Assembly: GCA_001606155.1 (NCBI GenBank)
Contig: LODT01000031.1
Coordinates: 558,001 to 622,000, forward strand
Origin: Tieghemostelium lacteum
Taxonomy: Eukaryota > Evosea > Eumycetozoa > Dictyosteliales > Raperosteliaceae
Direction: 5' to 3'
DNA length: 64,000 bases
Under the pieces are notes generated by a model that did no database searches, had not been told where the DNA came from, and was given only the letters and a program-made list of their open reading frames with translations. Both the position numbers and the translations under genes were made by a program. Below, one piece after another: positions 9,474 to 22,839 of the stretch (position 1 is its first letter; each line of letters starts with the position of its first letter).

Positions 9474-12400
9474 TTAGGCTGATACTAGTTTTTTAGTTTT
9501 CTTTGAGGAACCACCTGAATTGGAGAGTAAAGGTGTCATTTCAACTGTTTGTTTATCTTGAAATGATAAAATTCTCTTCCAATTACTTTCTTCTCTAACT
9601 GGATTATAAGTTTCAATGTCATCAAATTCATCCATATGTTGTAGTTGATTTTCATCAAGATTTAGATTTTTCATTTCATATTCTACAGGTTTACCATTCA
9701 TAGATGGTTGTTGATAATTTGTAAATGGATTACTATCGGTGTTGGAAATAGTTTGTTGTTGCTGTTGTTGTTGCTGTTGTTGTTGTTTCAATAGAATACT
9801 ATAAGTTTCACTATAGAGATTTGGTTTAATTAGATATTTTTGGTGATTTGAATCATCTCTGCTTTGTATACTCAAATAACTGGTATTTAAGATATTATTT
9901 TCATATTTTTCAATAGTAATGTACAGTAATTGGTCTCTGATTTGGTTGTCTTTTAACCACTTTCTAGCGGATGTTGGATCTAATTTTTGGTCTAAAAAGT
10001 AGTCAACAATGACAGTATACTTATTCAATGACAATGCAGATTCAATTTGATCCCGGTACTGTTGTAGAGTTGGTTTATCTTGTAATAACAATAACAGTTC
10101 TCTATAGAGTTTCTGTTGTCTCTGGACAGCACCTAAATGACTTTCATTCACTTGTTTTGGTTCAATTTCATGGAAATGAGTTGAAACTATTCTCTTTAAT
10201 AGGTTATCTTTAAGATAAGGTACAACAACACTACCAAAGAAATCATTGTATTCGTGACTGATTTTAATGAGAATGGCAATAGATCTATATAAATCAGTGT
10301 TTTCAAGCATCTTACTCTGGTCAAACAACAAATTGGCAGCCAATTGGTTCTTTGTTTGTGCACTTTCATTGTAGAGATAGTTGTATGTCTTGTTTTTAGT
10401 TTTTTGTATAAACCCTTTTCTAGAGAGTTCCTTTAGAGACTGTTTTAACTTTACACTATATTTCTTGAGTTTTACAATAATGGATAGAAGGTTACTGTTT
10501 TTTAGATGTGTTACCAGTTCATTTGGGCTGAGATCATCCATTATCTGATTGAGGTATAATATTGGTCTGGCATCTGGTTTATTCTGTGGATCAGATAGAG
10601 ATGATAGACGAATTGCTTTGTAGAGTATATAAAGGCAATCTGAAGTCAGTGATCTCTCAATAGATGCAATCATTGGCATTAGAGGGGAAGCACTAATCAT
10701 AATTTCCAATTCATAAATGGAATTATTTGGGATATCACAGCTTGATATGATATCCTTGTATACCAAAGCTACAAGATCTTCACGTTTCTCCAGTGCTCTT
10801 AAAGCTTGACATCTAATATAGGGGTCATCATCTTTAATACAAAATTGTGGAACAAAACTACAAAGACTATAACGTGTTTCAGCACCACCCAATTTCAAAC
10901 CTAGTTCAATGTCAGACATGCAAAGTGGAACGTTTTCACTGACTTTATCAATCATATGACTGAGAGATTCGTCACCAAATGCCGATGAGAATGAAGGTGG
11001 GACCATGGACAGAGTCTGTAGTGCCAGATTGAATAGCATAGGTGAATCAAATGGGTGTACTACTGATGTTAGATTCTTTATCAACTCAGTGACACTCTCT
11101 GATTGGTCGATTGAAAGGTACTGTTCCTTGTTTAGTGATTCCAAAATTACATCTTTTATGGATTGGATGAGTATATTTACAAAATAGGGATTGTCACTAA
11201 GGAATCTCTTTCCAGATTTAAATTTCAAACAAGTACTCATCAGAGAGAATGCAATGTGGTTCTTAATCTGAATAATCTGGTGTATGACTTTACCTATATT
11301 TTCTGTTTTCAATGTTTGTAAAGTTATTGATTCTTCAACTTCTGTGAACCCTAGTAACTGTAAGAATACCTCAAATATTCCTCTTGACGTCTTGTGAGAA
11401 TTACATGTTTGAGGATTAATGATATCCTGAAACCATTCTAAACTAGCTGGTAAATGGTTTATAATGATAATAGAGCATACAACTGAGAATCTCTCCGTTT
11501 CAAAATAACCATGTCTAATAGCTTCAACAATAGTCATTAGTAACCTATGACCTAGTTCATTGTTATCCTGGTATGACATATCCCTTGTAGAATCCAAATA
11601 AAATAATCTTGAACATTCTCTTACACATTCAATAACCGATTGTTCAGATTGAATTCCACTGACACCTTGTAATTTCATAGCTTCAATACGAGTTTTTAGA
11701 AAAGGTAACAATACATTTATCCAAGTAGATTTTGTAAATCTATTGCTATTGTTAATCAACACTGCCAAAGAGGATTCATTAGTGCCATAGTCTAACAGTC
11801 TATTCAAAACCTCCATTCTATCAGGCACCTGTTTAATCATTTCACTTAAAAGTTCCATAATTTCATAAGGCACACTCAGAGATTCGTTATCTTGAATATC
11901 AGGATTCAGTGACTTTTTCTGAATGAAATAATCAATAAATTGAAAAATAACTTTTATATACAATCCAGTGTTTCCATTTGCCGATCCCAATAGAATGATT
12001 TTACTCTTTAGTGCATGTGATAGAGTAACCAATATATTTCTAGATAACTCAATACTAGCTGACATTGGTATCCTCTGAAAGAGTACAGTCAATGGTGCAC
12101 TATCATAAATACCACCAAATCTCCAATAGAAATCCAGAGCATACTGATCATTGGCAACCTGAGCCAAACACTTTAAAATGGTTGATTTATACTGAGTACT
12201 AGGCAACAACTCTAAGATTTGAAATGACATACCTCTAAATATTTGACTGTTATCAATAGAACATCCAAAAACAATTAATGGTTGAACGTTGATTTGAAAG
12301 TATCTAGCAATATCTAGTTCCTGTATAATTGAATTCTTTATAAAATAGTCTATAAACTGAGCACTACTCTGAAGACTATTCAAAATCTCACCCTTCTTCT

Positions 12401-12964
12401 GACCACTTGATATATTCTTTTGTAAATGTCCTTGTAGAAGAACAAGAGTTTGATTCACTTGACCTTTTATGAAATTATCTCTCTGTTCAATATCACATTT
12501 CAACAATCTAGTAAACTTTGGTTTCGTCAAAAGAATCGTTATAATCTTTCTATACTGTTCCATAAACTTTCTAAATACACTATCTTCAGTATTATTGGCA
12601 TTTTTTATATAATCTATATTTACAATGGTATTGATAAACCATTTAATGGATAGTATAGTTTCCATTTGTAATGAGGTATCTATAAATATTATAATATACC
12701 TAAAAGTCAGTCTTTAAGTGGGTTTCATTTTAAAACTCTTATAAACATACACATTTCATGAATAGTATCTGAGTCTGGTACTGTTGATGCATATATTTTA
12801 GCTTGATCATAGAACCTGTCAAATAGTGTATCAGATAATTGTTCCTGAACACTCTTCTTCATGAAATCTGGTTGATTTACAATTTGTTTTAAATTTTCAT
12901 TTGACTCCTGTATGATTTCTTTGTATACCTGTATCCAATACTGGTCATTTTGAGTGATATTCAT
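9474..12964 (-). CDS. large unrecognised alpha-helical repeat protein, 1139 residues
   Basis: Exons 12751-12964 and 9474-12679 join across a 71-base GTATGT...TATAG intron, giving HEMYTSLQMETIL at the junction. Nearly the whole length (residues 1-1000) is predicted helical with regular hydrophobic spacing, as in HEAT/ARM solenoids. Examples are the SIELSRNILVTLSHALKSKI, LLMTIVEAIRHGYF and CQALRALEKREDLVALVYKD stretches. Residues of about 970-1050 include a poly-Gln run, and the C-terminal 90 residues are disordered and acidic. There are no transmembrane segments or enzyme motifs. A scaffold in trafficking, transcription or phosphatase control would suit the architecture, but I do not recognise the family. 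Confidence 0.7.
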
Positions 12965-13268
12965 AATTTTATCCTTCTCCTTCTAAAAAGGATACAGTAA
13001 TAAATAATATTTCAAGTTAAAAAAAATGAATTAAAATTTTATAAAATTTATATCTATTTTCCTAATAACCTAAGATATGAATTGGAACACCCAGGCTTAA
13101 ATTTTTATTTTCCATCCATTTTTTTAAATTCTAAATAAATTGAAATCAGATCAAAAGATAAATTCTGCACTACATTAGCTATATTAAGTTTGAACTTGGG
13201 GGTTTTTATTTTTTGTTTTTTTCATTGGGGAGGTGTTTGTTTTGATTTCATTTTTAAAAAAGGTTAAT

Positions 13269-13996
13269 TTAATGTTGTTTTGAACCGGTGGATAAGAAAG
13301 CAGTGACACCAGAGGCCATGGCAACAGAGGCAATAAAGTTGTATACAAGTGGAACACTCTTGAAAATGACAAAAGAGAAAACTAAAGTGCTAACAATAAA
13401 GAGAGCATTATTGTACATGATAGACATGGCAATGGCTTCGTGTGAAGTGACAAGTGCCTGACTCTCTTTCTTTGCTGCTAAAACTTTTTTCTTATCATAA
13501 CCTGATTGAACTTTAGTTTTTGAGGCTGATAATAAATGATCTCTGGTAGTTGATAATCTATTTCACAAAATATAAATATATTAGAGATTTGATTGATGAT
13601 ATCATTAATTAATTTTAAACCTACTTTAATTTCTTTAGTCTGTAAATGTTATTATAGGCAAATGAGAGAACAAGAGCACTGAAAAGAGTGACAGATGCAT
13701 AAACAATAATATATGATTCAAGTGTTAGGGAATAGATGGAATGGAATAAATCTGTAGTAATTGTGTAATTATTAGAATTAGCTGATTCCTATTCTGAAAA
13801 TTTAAACTTCGTTTCATCTAGATTATAATGACAAATCTAATGACAAAGAAGTTGAATAATATCCAAAATAACACATACAAACTGGGATTAATGAAACAAA
13901 TAATCCATTAATGAAATAAACAATCTTTTGTTCAACTGAAACAACATTTTCGTTACGGAATGCTGAGAATTCGTCTTCTTCAACTTGTGGTTTCAT
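13269..13996 (-). CDS. ssr3: translocon-associated protein subunit gamma (TRAP-gamma, SSR3)
   Basis: Three exons (13879-13996, 13625-13781, 13269-13557) give 187 residues, close to the 185 of animal TRAP-gamma. Four hydrophobic segments are visible. Landmarks shared with the family are LSFAYNN after the second helix, the cytosolic basic loop (DKKKVLAAKKESQ), MSIMYNNALFIV and the ending FIASVAMASGVTAFLSTGSK. TRAP sits beside the Sec61 channel in the ER membrane and helps insertion of secretory and membrane proteins. The second intron has a GTAGGT donor. The first junction has an alternative (phase-0 donor GTTTGT with acceptor ATAG), but GTATGT with TCAG fits better. The gene is divergent from the DNAJC9-like gene. 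Confidence 0.92.
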
Positions 13997-14540
13997 TTTG
14001 TATATTTTAGTACTATATTGGTTTTGTTTTAAAAATGAAAATGCTGATTGATCATAAAAAAAAAAAAAAAGTTTTTTTTAGTCACCACCAACTTCAAAAA
14101 AGTCAAACCTCATCACTTTTTTTTAACAATAAAACAAACACAAAGGGGTCAAGTTTTAACCAATTGTTTCTTTCAATTAAAGTTTCAATTCATTGTACAC
14201 ATAATGGTATATGTTAGTCAAACTCAAAATCTTGACTAAATATAAATTTTTATGCCATAAGAGAAACTGTAGCAGTTATATATTGATAATTATGTTATTT
14301 CGCTTAAATAAGATGAGATACAAGTAAATTATCTTGATATTGAAACTTTTTATATTATTAGTGCACAATTTAGTCAAATCTAATACAATTGCATTGTTTA
14401 ATTACAACTGATGATAATAGTTTATCATTATTTGTTTTTTCGCAAAAAAAAAGTGCGCTCTTTTTTTAACAGTTTCGAAAAATTATCGATCAATGAAATC
14501 ACTAAATTAAATTTTGAATTTTTATTTTAATAATTTCACA
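13997..14540 (+). other. intergenic region between divergent genes, likely shared promoter
   Basis: These 544 bases separate the starts of TRAP-gamma (-) and the DNAJC9-like gene (+). They are AT-rich with A and T homopolymer runs, as usual for dictyostelid promoters. A short GC-containing patch near 14443-14457 (CGC, nine A, GTGCG) can fold into a small hairpin. No coding sequence or RNA gene is seen. Confidence 0.5.
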
Positions 14541-15594
14541 ATGTCTAAAAAAACAAATAAATCTACTACTACTACAGATAAACAAAATACACAACCTGTA
14601 AAATCAATTGTAGATGATGAAAATAAATCATTTTATGAGATTTTAGGTGTCAGTGAGAAGGCAACCGAGAGCGATTTAAAGAAAGCTTATTATAAATTAG
14701 CTAGAGAAGTACATCCAGATAAAAATAATAGTCCAGAGGCAAAAGAACAATTTCAGAAACTAGGAAAGATATATAATGTTTTAAAAGATCCAAAATCTAG
14801 AAAATTTTATGATGAACATGGTGATGTTGATCAAGAAGATCAGTAGGTTTTTGAGTATTTCATTGTAATGCTTTCTGGCTTTGTTGTTAACTTATTTATA
14901 TTTATTAATGTTATTATCATAGGCCATTGTCAGGAAAAGATTTATATGAATTTTGGTTACAACAATTTAATATTGTCAGATTGACTCAAGAGAAAATTAA
15001 TGATTTCTTTGCACAAATGGAGAATGAAAAGAAACAATCTGGACAGTTAGTTAGTAAACAAGAGGAAGAGGATTTAATTGATTTTTATAAAAAATGTAAA
15101 GGTGATATGAAAAAGTAGGTTTATATATACAAATATGGTTATAGTTCTGTCATATAGAATATAGAATTGTTATTAACAGTTGTTTGATATTCAGAATTAA
15201 AGAATATGTTATTGGATGTGAAACTAAAAAGGATATTCAAAGAATGTGTGATCATTTGAATTTACTTATTAAACAAAAGAAATTACAAGAGTTTGCAAAG
15301 TTTTATCAAACTGCTACATTATCTCCTGATACAAATAATCAAAAAGTTGGTCAACAACAGGAAGAAGAGGAAGAAGAGGAAGAAATTGAAGGTGAAGATA
15401 TTGACGATTTAGATGAGATGGATGAAGATGAAGACGATGAAGACGAAGATGAAGATGAAGAAGTAAAAAGTAAATCTAAAAAACAAATAACCTTACCATC
15501 TAAAGTAAAGAAAACTAAACAGACATCATTTAAATCCAATGTAAAGAATTCTATTAAAAAAATGAAAACACAACCAAAGAAAAAGAATAAATAA
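14541..15594 (+). CDS. dnajc9: DNAJC9-like J-domain histone co-chaperone
   Basis: Exons 14541-14842, 14923-15114 and 15195-15594 give about 297 residues; both introns use GTAGGT donors. Residues of about 35-100 are a J domain with the HPD motif (REVHPDKNN) that stimulates Hsp70. The region after it matches the DNAJC9 family: YDEHGDVD, then a helical segment ending in the diagnostic YKKCKGDMKK..KEYVIG (compare FKGDMD in animal DNAJC9). The tail is acidic (Asp/Glu run), then basic with nuclear-localisation-like Lys clusters. Animal DNAJC9 is a nuclear co-chaperone that also binds histones H3-H4, and the acidic tail fits that. The Met 27 bases upstream is an alternative start. Confidence 0.88.
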
Positions 15595-15794
15595 ATCTTT
15601 TTACATTCCATTTTGTCTGTTTAAAACAAAATACTATCAATTTTATCTTTTTTTGTTCCAAATTGATTTGCAGATGAAATTTCGCTTGTCTCTAAGAACA
15701 AAAATATCCTGGAAAACGAACCTTTTTTTTTTTTTTTGATTTTTCTAAATCATCAAGAGTTTTGTAATTTACTTTAATTATAACAATTAACAAT

Positions 15795-16930
15795 ATGACT
15801 CAACCAGCAATTATTGATGTTTCTAGATTTTTAGCCAACCCAGAATCAGCAGAGGCACTTTTGGATTGTAAAGAATTGGTTAAAACTTTACAATTAACCA
15901 GTTGTTTAGTTATTAAATCCCCAAAAGTAAATGAAGAGGATAACACTAGGTATGTTTGATATATATTGGTTCAAGTGAATTGATGTATTATTCAATATAT
16001 TCATTCTTTTTGATAATGAATAATGATGAATACAGATTTTTAGATATGATGGAACAATACTATGAACAACCAGTGGAACAATTGATGAAGGATGTTCATC
16101 CAGAATGGCACTATCAATTAGGTGCAACTCCAGAGTTTACAGAGGAACCAAGAGATCATACAGATGTTATAAAGAGTCTTAAACCACAATATGCAGCTCA
16201 TGCACCAAAAGGTGCTGATCCAAAATGGAGATTCTTTTGGAGAATTGGTGACAGACCAGAGAAAACTGATTACCCAGAACTTAATTGTCCTCCAGTTATT
16301 CCAGAGAAATTCCCACACTGGCAATCTGTTATGGATTCATGGGGTTCTTTAATGTTGAGTTCTATTGAGACTGTTGTTGAAATGGTTGCTGTTGGATATG
16401 GTCTTCCAAAAGACACACTTACAAAGCTTATGAAACAAGGCCCACATTTACTAGCACCCACTGGTTCTGATCTCAAGAGATTTGGTAATTTGGATCAGAT
16501 TTTTGCAGGTTTCCACTACGATTTCAATTTAATGACTATTCATGGTAAATCACGTTTCCCAGGTTTATACATTTGGTTGAAAGATGGTGAGAGAGTTCTT
16601 GTTAAAGTACCACCTGGTTGTTTGTTATTACAAGCTGGTAAACAATTGGAATGGTTGACTGGTGGAGATATTTTAGCTGGTTTCCATGAAGTTGTTGTCA
16701 CCAAAGAGACTTTGGAAGTCTTGGAGAAAGCTAAAGCTAACGGTACCTCTCAATGGAGAATTTCATCTACACTCTTTGGTCACGTTGCCTCTGATAAATA
16801 TTTAACTGTTCTCCCACCATTTGCCAACGAAGAAACTCTAAAGAAATATCCAACTACACTTGCAGGTAAACAATCAGAAGAGGAATTAAAAATGATTGGT
16901 TTACAAAAAGTTTCAAATACTGCAAACTAA
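15795..16930 (+). CDS. 2-oxoglutarate/Fe(II) oxygenase-like (isopenicillin N synthase family)
   Basis: Exons 15795-15949 and 16036-16930 give 349 residues. The C-terminal half is a double-stranded beta-helix with the iron triad H212-x-D214 (FHYDFNLMTIHG) and H269 (GFHEVV). A substrate-carboxylate motif R293-x-S (QWRISSTLF) also fits IPNS/ACCO-type enzymes that bind 2-oxoglutarate. The N-terminal DIOX_N-like region covers residues 1-150. Such enzymes hydroxylate or oxidise small molecules in the cytosol; the substrate cannot be told from sequence. All ligands are intact, so an active enzyme is expected. It lies in the same orientation as, and 200 bases after, the DNAJC9-like gene. Confidence 0.88.
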
Positions 16931-17156
16931 ACATTTTTCAAATTCAAATAAAACCATTCATTTTAGGTTCTAAAATAAATTAATATAAAATCGGTGGTAT
17001 GTTAAATATATTAAATAGCAGTTATAGCACAATCATTCGTCAAAAAGTATTTTCTTTTAATTTTCTCTTAAATCATTATTAAGATTATATTTCTTTATAA
17101 GCAATAATTTTTAAGTTTTTTAAGTCATTTGGTTGTCCTGTCAGTTTCCTCAAACC

Positions 17157-18446
17157 ATGAATTCTATAATATCATTTTATTTACTACCTTATTGGAGATC
17201 ATTTAAGAGATTAGTTCATTTTGATGACGATGTTAAGGTTTTATCAGAAGTTGATCAAGGTTGGTTAGAATCAGTTTTTAATAGAAAGATTAGAAAATAT
17301 GAATTGGAAAGTATGGCTGGTGGTATTATTGGTGGTCAGAATATTGTTAAATTAGATATCCAATTCCAAGGTGATTCTAATGATAAATGGAATCATTATA
17401 TTATAAAAACATGTAAAGAGAATTATGATGCTATAAAGACTGCTATTGGATTTGGTATGGGAAGAGAAGGTATATTCTACTCATTAAACAAAGGTACCAA
17501 CAAAAGTGTCCAATATCATCTACCTCAGATTTACTATGCCACTGGTTCTGCATATTATGGAAACTATCTAATCATAATGGACAATTTATCTGGTGACTTT
17601 GTGTCTGGTTCAAAGTTACTAGGTAACCAATGCTGGGGTCCTGTAAATGACATTCCATCCTCATTTATTGATAGTCTAGATAGATACCATTTGATTAAAA
17701 ACATCTATGAAACTATTGCCAAACTACACGCTAATCATTGGAGAGATTTCAAGTTACTTGATATACCTTATCTAAAGAATAGAGACATCTTATCTGGTGG
17801 TCAAAATGCTAGAGTTCCTTGGGAAGCAAGTTTACGATCACTTGATACCCTATGGAAAAGTCAAGCTAAAAAAGTATTTCTTTCCATTGGTGATGATAAA
17901 CTTGAACATTCTGATCAACTTATACAATTGATGGAAAAAATGTTAAGTGAATCTACTTTTGAGAGTTTTCAATCTAAATTTAATATTCAAAATATTGAAA
18001 CTGGTTTCACAATGACTCATGGTGATTTTCATGCTGCCAATCTTTTGATATCCACAAAGAACCCTCTAAGTAATTTCCATCTCATTGATTGGTCTGAAGT
18101 TGGCATTTTCTGTCCATTTACTGATATTGCTCAGTTTTGTATCAGTAATATTCCAATAGATTTCAGAAGAGAACATGAAGAATCTCTATTTAAATGTTAC
18201 TATGAAGCATTAGTTTCCAACAACACAAAAATTGATAGAGATATATTTACATTACAAAAATGCTATAACCGTTATAAAGTTGGTGGTATTGAAAGATGGT
18301 TACAATTTATAACCATGATGGCACCTGCATTACCAGAAAATGCCAATATATTCTTCCATAACCAAGTTTCAACATTTATCCATGACCATTACAATGACTC
18401 TATAAAATCAGATTTATCAACATTCTATACATCTTATAGAGTTTGA
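17157..18446 (+). CDS. CHK/aminoglycoside-phosphotransferase-like small-molecule kinase
   Basis: Intronless, about 429 residues from the ATG of MNSIISFYLL. The fold is that of the protein-kinase-like EcK/CHK (ecdysteroid kinase-like) and choline/aminoglycoside kinase group: a Gly-rich N-lobe (GGIIGGQNIV), a Lys in HYIIKTC, a catalytic loop MTHGDFHAANLL with D290 as the likely base, and a metal-binding LIDWSE with D311. No Ser/Thr-kinase motifs are present, so the substrate is probably a small hydroxylated metabolite. The first 20 residues are hydrophobic and could be a short anchor. The 3' end converges with the myotubularin gene, with 65 bases between stop codons. Confidence 0.85.
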   Translation: MNSIISFYLLPYWRSFKRLVHFDDDVKVLSEVDQGWLESVFNRKIRKYELESMAGGIIGGQNIVKLDIQFQGDSNDKWNHYIIKTCKENYDAIKTAIGFGMGREGIFYSLNKGTNKSVQYHLPQIYYATGSAYYGNYLIIMDNLSGDFVSGSKLLGNQCWGPVNDIPSSFIDSLDRYHLIKNIYETIAKLHANHWRDFKLLDIPYLKNRDILSGGQNARVPWEASLRSLDTLWKSQAKKVFLSIGDDKLEHSDQLIQLMEKMLSESTFESFQSKFNIQNIETGFTMTHGDFHAANLLISTKNPLSNFHLIDWSEVGIFCPFTDIAQFCISNIPIDFRREHEESLFKCYYEALVSNNTKIDRDIFTLQKCYNRYKVGGIERWLQFITMMAPALPENANIFFHNQVSTFIHDHYNDSIKSDLSTFYTSYRV

Positions 18447-18511
18447 TAATAAAGTTAAAGTTTACTTATAAGAGTTTAAAATTTAACATCCTTTTTATTT
18501 AAATATTTATA

Positions 18512-21500
18512 TTATAAATTGGATAGATGTTGTTGCTGTTGTTGCTGTTGAATTTGTTGGTTCAATTTACTTTGTCTTTTACGCTCCTTTTTAATTTTTA
18601 ACTCTTCAATTTCTCTGATGATTTGTGCGTCAATTTGAATTTTTGGTTTGAATCTTTCGTTCCACTTTAGATAGAAATTTGACCAGAATTGAATGTCACA
18701 CATAAAAAAGTTTTCATAGATGGGTTTGGGGTTTTTAATGTAGAAATAGTTGGTATACTGTTCCACATTACTGTTGATAGAAGGCCACAGTGATGGTAGT
18801 CCATTGCCTTGTAGTAGCTTGGTGTACTGTAGACGTTCCTTTTCATTGTTGAATAAAAAGTTTTTGTATCTGCAGTTATATACACTCTCTAGAATCCTAA
18901 TAAGGAAAGCTTCATTGAACTGGAATGTTGTTGGAAGTAGACAAGTAAGTTGCCAAACAGCGTCCATAAACAACAAGAAAATTGGTGAGAAATCGTCATC
19001 ACTACTAGGACTTATAATATGTGCAGTACGGTTAGTGAAAAGGTGACCAAAAGACAACCACTCCTTTTCAATGAGAATTTGGAATCCCCGAATTGTTCTA
19101 TAGTAAGGGTCGAGTAATAACTGTGATAATGCCACCAACTGACTTGTACGATCCCATCCGTCAGAGCAATGAGTTAACACTGAACTACCTTTTTTATCGA
19201 CAAGTTCAACAACCATATTCGCTGAGTTTATCAGTTGGTAGATATGTTCAAGCCACTGGGTACCATCAATCATTGGGAGCCAATTGAATGTCTCAGGGTT
19301 CTGTAAGATGGCATAGAGTTTCTTGAAGCTGTCTCTCATAACATGTATGTTACCTATACCCAAAAATTGCAATTCAACATTCTGGTAGAGTGAAGTGTTT
19401 TCATGCCCTTTACCTAACAATGTATTAGCCTTTGCATTTGCCATAGGTCTTGAATCCATTACATAGAGTTTCTGAGAGTTGGTATTGGATTTTGTAATAA
19501 TCTTCAAGTATTCTTCATCTTCACTGCAACGAGCTCTAGCTAATCCAACACGTGGTTGAGAACAACGTGTAATGGTACTATGATGATTCCTATGAATCCA
19601 ACATATTGCAGGTACTCTTCCTTTTTCACGGAAATTTGCAATCTTTTTCAAATCATCATCAGTCACACCTATAGGCACTATAAACAATGATGGATAAGAT
19701 GGACATAAACTATAATCACTATTACAATGTGTAACTCTCCATTTATCCAATGGGAATTTTAATCTCTGAAATTCTTCAAATGGATTATAAATAGTATCAC
19801 TATTAAAGTAAAAAAGTACAATATTAGTAAGTATTTTTCATTATGGAATATGTATGGTACATACTAGAATTTATCATAGGTTTCTAGATTGGAGAATGCA
19901 AATGTTCTGGTGATTGCATTAATTTCTACCATGTTTTTAAGGATATGCCAAAGATTACTATCTTGGCAATGGAATATACAAAATTTGAAATCTTTACTGT
20001 GAATTTCAGTGAGGAGGTTGGAGGTTTGTTTCATTTTGAAGATGGAGGTGAGAGGAAGTTCAATGTCGTCTTTTGTCAAATCGTCATAGGAGGATCTATT
20101 TAAGGCCATGAAGATTAGTCTATAGTTGGTAATGATGAAACAACCTTTCTTTGGTTGATCAGCTACAAATCTTTCACCGTCTCTTTTGAATATTTGAGTT
20201 TCACCAGGTATCAATGTGGGTTCTTTAGTGTTACCAAATGCCAATGCGGCATCTTTTAGGACACTGTCGATGGTTGTACTTGATGATGGTTTGAATTCCA
20301 AATAGTCGTTAGGCAATAATTGATTTTCAAGTTCAGATTCAATGTCTTGGAATCTGTTGTGGTGACTTAGGAATATCTCAGTGTCACCTCGGATTAGGAA
20401 TAGACCATAAGACTCAAATTCCTTTTCGTTACCTGGTTCGAGGGATTTGGAAATCAGGTCTTCTAATTGAGATATAGTTGTATATTTACCATAAAGCACT
20501 GTGTAGACTTTAGATTTACAATATAGAGTAATGGTGTGATTTATACCTTCAATGAGAGCTAGTTTACAAACCATTGGAGGAGGTTTAAATTCAACAACTG
20601 TTTCATTGGGTAAATTGTAACTTATGAGTCTACGGTTACCTTCCATCCACACTCCACTACCATCCTTTTGAAAATATAAACAAAAACCCATAGTTTCATC
20701 CAGTGTCTCAAATATATTATTTTGTTTTTGTTGTAGTAGTTGTGTGGTTTGGTTATTACTGTTACTGGTATTCGGTGAATTGGTGGTATTACTATTGGAC
20801 ATTAAAGTATTGGTATTATTTATATTATTATTGTTGTTGTGGTTGGTATGGGTGTGATGGCTTATAAGTGAAGGTGAAAAGGATAGTATACCTTTTGGCT
20901 GAACTAAACTATTTGGTGGACTTGTACCATTGTTATTGGTAGGTATTAGTGTAGTGGAATTTGGTGAAGTTGGACCACCTGGAGTAACAGTATTTTTAAA
21001 AGTCATTGAATTGGTTGTAGATGATATAATAGTTTGAATTGTCTCATTTACAGTTCTAGTTGGTATAAAGTGAAATTGTCGATAAGTTTGATGTGTTGGA
21101 AATAGCACAGTAAGATTATATCCTTCATCTTCATCAATTGGTGGGGTTGTTGTAGTTGTTGTTGCTGTTGCAGAAGTAGGTGGTGTTGGATTATTAGAAC
21201 TTGGTAATAATGAAAGTGATGGAATAGAACTAATATTATTATATGGATTATTAACTTGAGGTACTACTGATTTCTTATTATTTCTTTTAAATATAAACAA
21301 AGTCTCATAAGACTTGTTTAGATTACAATTGATTAACAATTGTTTATGTTGTAATGGTATTAATTTTGAGGTATTTTCCTCTTGCAAATAGAATCCAAAG
21401 TACGGTGACATTAATGAAAATGTTTCAGATTCATATGAACTATTATTATTACTATTGTTATTAATATTACTACTATTACTATTACTATCAGTTGGAAATA

Positions 21501-22839
21501 AATATTGTAAAATTAAAAAATAAACATCTCTAACAGTGGCATTGGCACTACAAGTCACTGTGAAAAATGTTTGAATTGGATCGATCCATATTACAAAACT
21601 ATATTCAATACCAATGAGTATTGATGTTCTATTTTCAAATCTAAGTGAGAACTCTATATACTCTTGTTTAATCAGTTCAGAACCTAATGTATCCTCCATA
21701 GTCAATGATTTTATAAATGTATCTTCACTGGATGATATTCTAGATTCCCATTTATCTTCATTCATTCCAATATGATTCTCTACTTGCCTACTATCCATTA
21801 TATTTGGAAATTCTGATTCAATTTTACAAACTACATCATATACTCTTCTAGCATGTAACCACTCTAAATTTGGTGATACTGATGAGCTATACTGTACCAA
21901 TGATGAATCATAATCATGATCCAACAATGAATTCTTTCTAATTGGTACTGATGGTGATGCTTTATTCCATTTACCACTATTATTTAATGATCCTGATGAC
22001 TTGTTTAATGACTGTTGTTGTTGTTGTTGTTGTTGCTGTTGTTGATTTATATCTTTATTATTGTTATGGTTTAGAAATAATGGTTGTTCTGATAGTGATG
22101 TTGATAGAGTTGATCTTTTTGGACTATCAATAGTTAATAGTCTATTTACTTTAATATTTTCAATGATATCATTGATATTTGAAACCGAATCATTTTGACC
22201 TATATATGAATTATTTTGAGTTGGTGGTGAATTGGATTGATTTAATCTTTCAAATATATGATGATTGTGTCTATGATGATGGTGATGATGATTGTTGTTA
22301 TTGTTGTGATGTTGATTTGAAGACTCTTCAATATTTATATCTTTTAGTATTCCTTCCAACTGATTAGAAGGTACAATAACTTTATAAAACCATCTAGGAA
22401 GTGATTCATTTTGGTTCTTGTTAAATGTCTGTAATAATTCAAGTCTTTGTTGATCAGCTATATTATAAGACAACAATGACTGATCATTAGACATTAACAA
22501 TTTCTTTTTCTTTTGATAACTTTTATCTATAAATGACAGTGCAGATGAACTACTGTTACCATTACTACTACTGAAAAAAGGTGAACTGTTACTAGTATTA
22601 TTTGAAAATATATTGGTGTCCAAGAGTTTAAAGAGATTATAGTTCTTTAGATTTCTAATTTTCATCATTGTTCCTTTTTCTTTAAAGAATACAGAGATAT
22701 CACCAATCTCCAAATTCAAATCTTGAATCTCTACTTGTTGTGTATCATTCCATGGTGCAACTGTAATAAATACTGTAATGTTTTGTTGTGAATTACTACT
22801 ATGATTTTTCAATGGATTGACAATATTGTGTTGCATCAT
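18512..22839 (-). CDS. myotubularin-family phosphoinositide 3-phosphatase with N-terminal ubiquitin-like regions
   Basis: Exons 19865-22839 and 18512-19799 give 1420 residues. Residues 1-400 are largely disordered (His, Asn and Gln runs). Three beta-rich segments at about 405-540, 585-775 and 775-870 each look ubiquitin-like, and the last two end in a similar EFKP motif. A PH-GRAM domain lies at about 875-985 and a myotubularin phosphatase domain after residue 990 (YNPFEEFQR, TRCSQPRVG, FNWLPMIDGTQWL). The active site CSDGWDRT near residue 1203 is intact, so the enzyme should dephosphorylate PI3P and PI(3,5)P2 on endosomes. A poly-Gln tract precedes the C-terminus. The family assignment is firm; the ubiquitin-like calls are inference. 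Confidence 0.92.
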
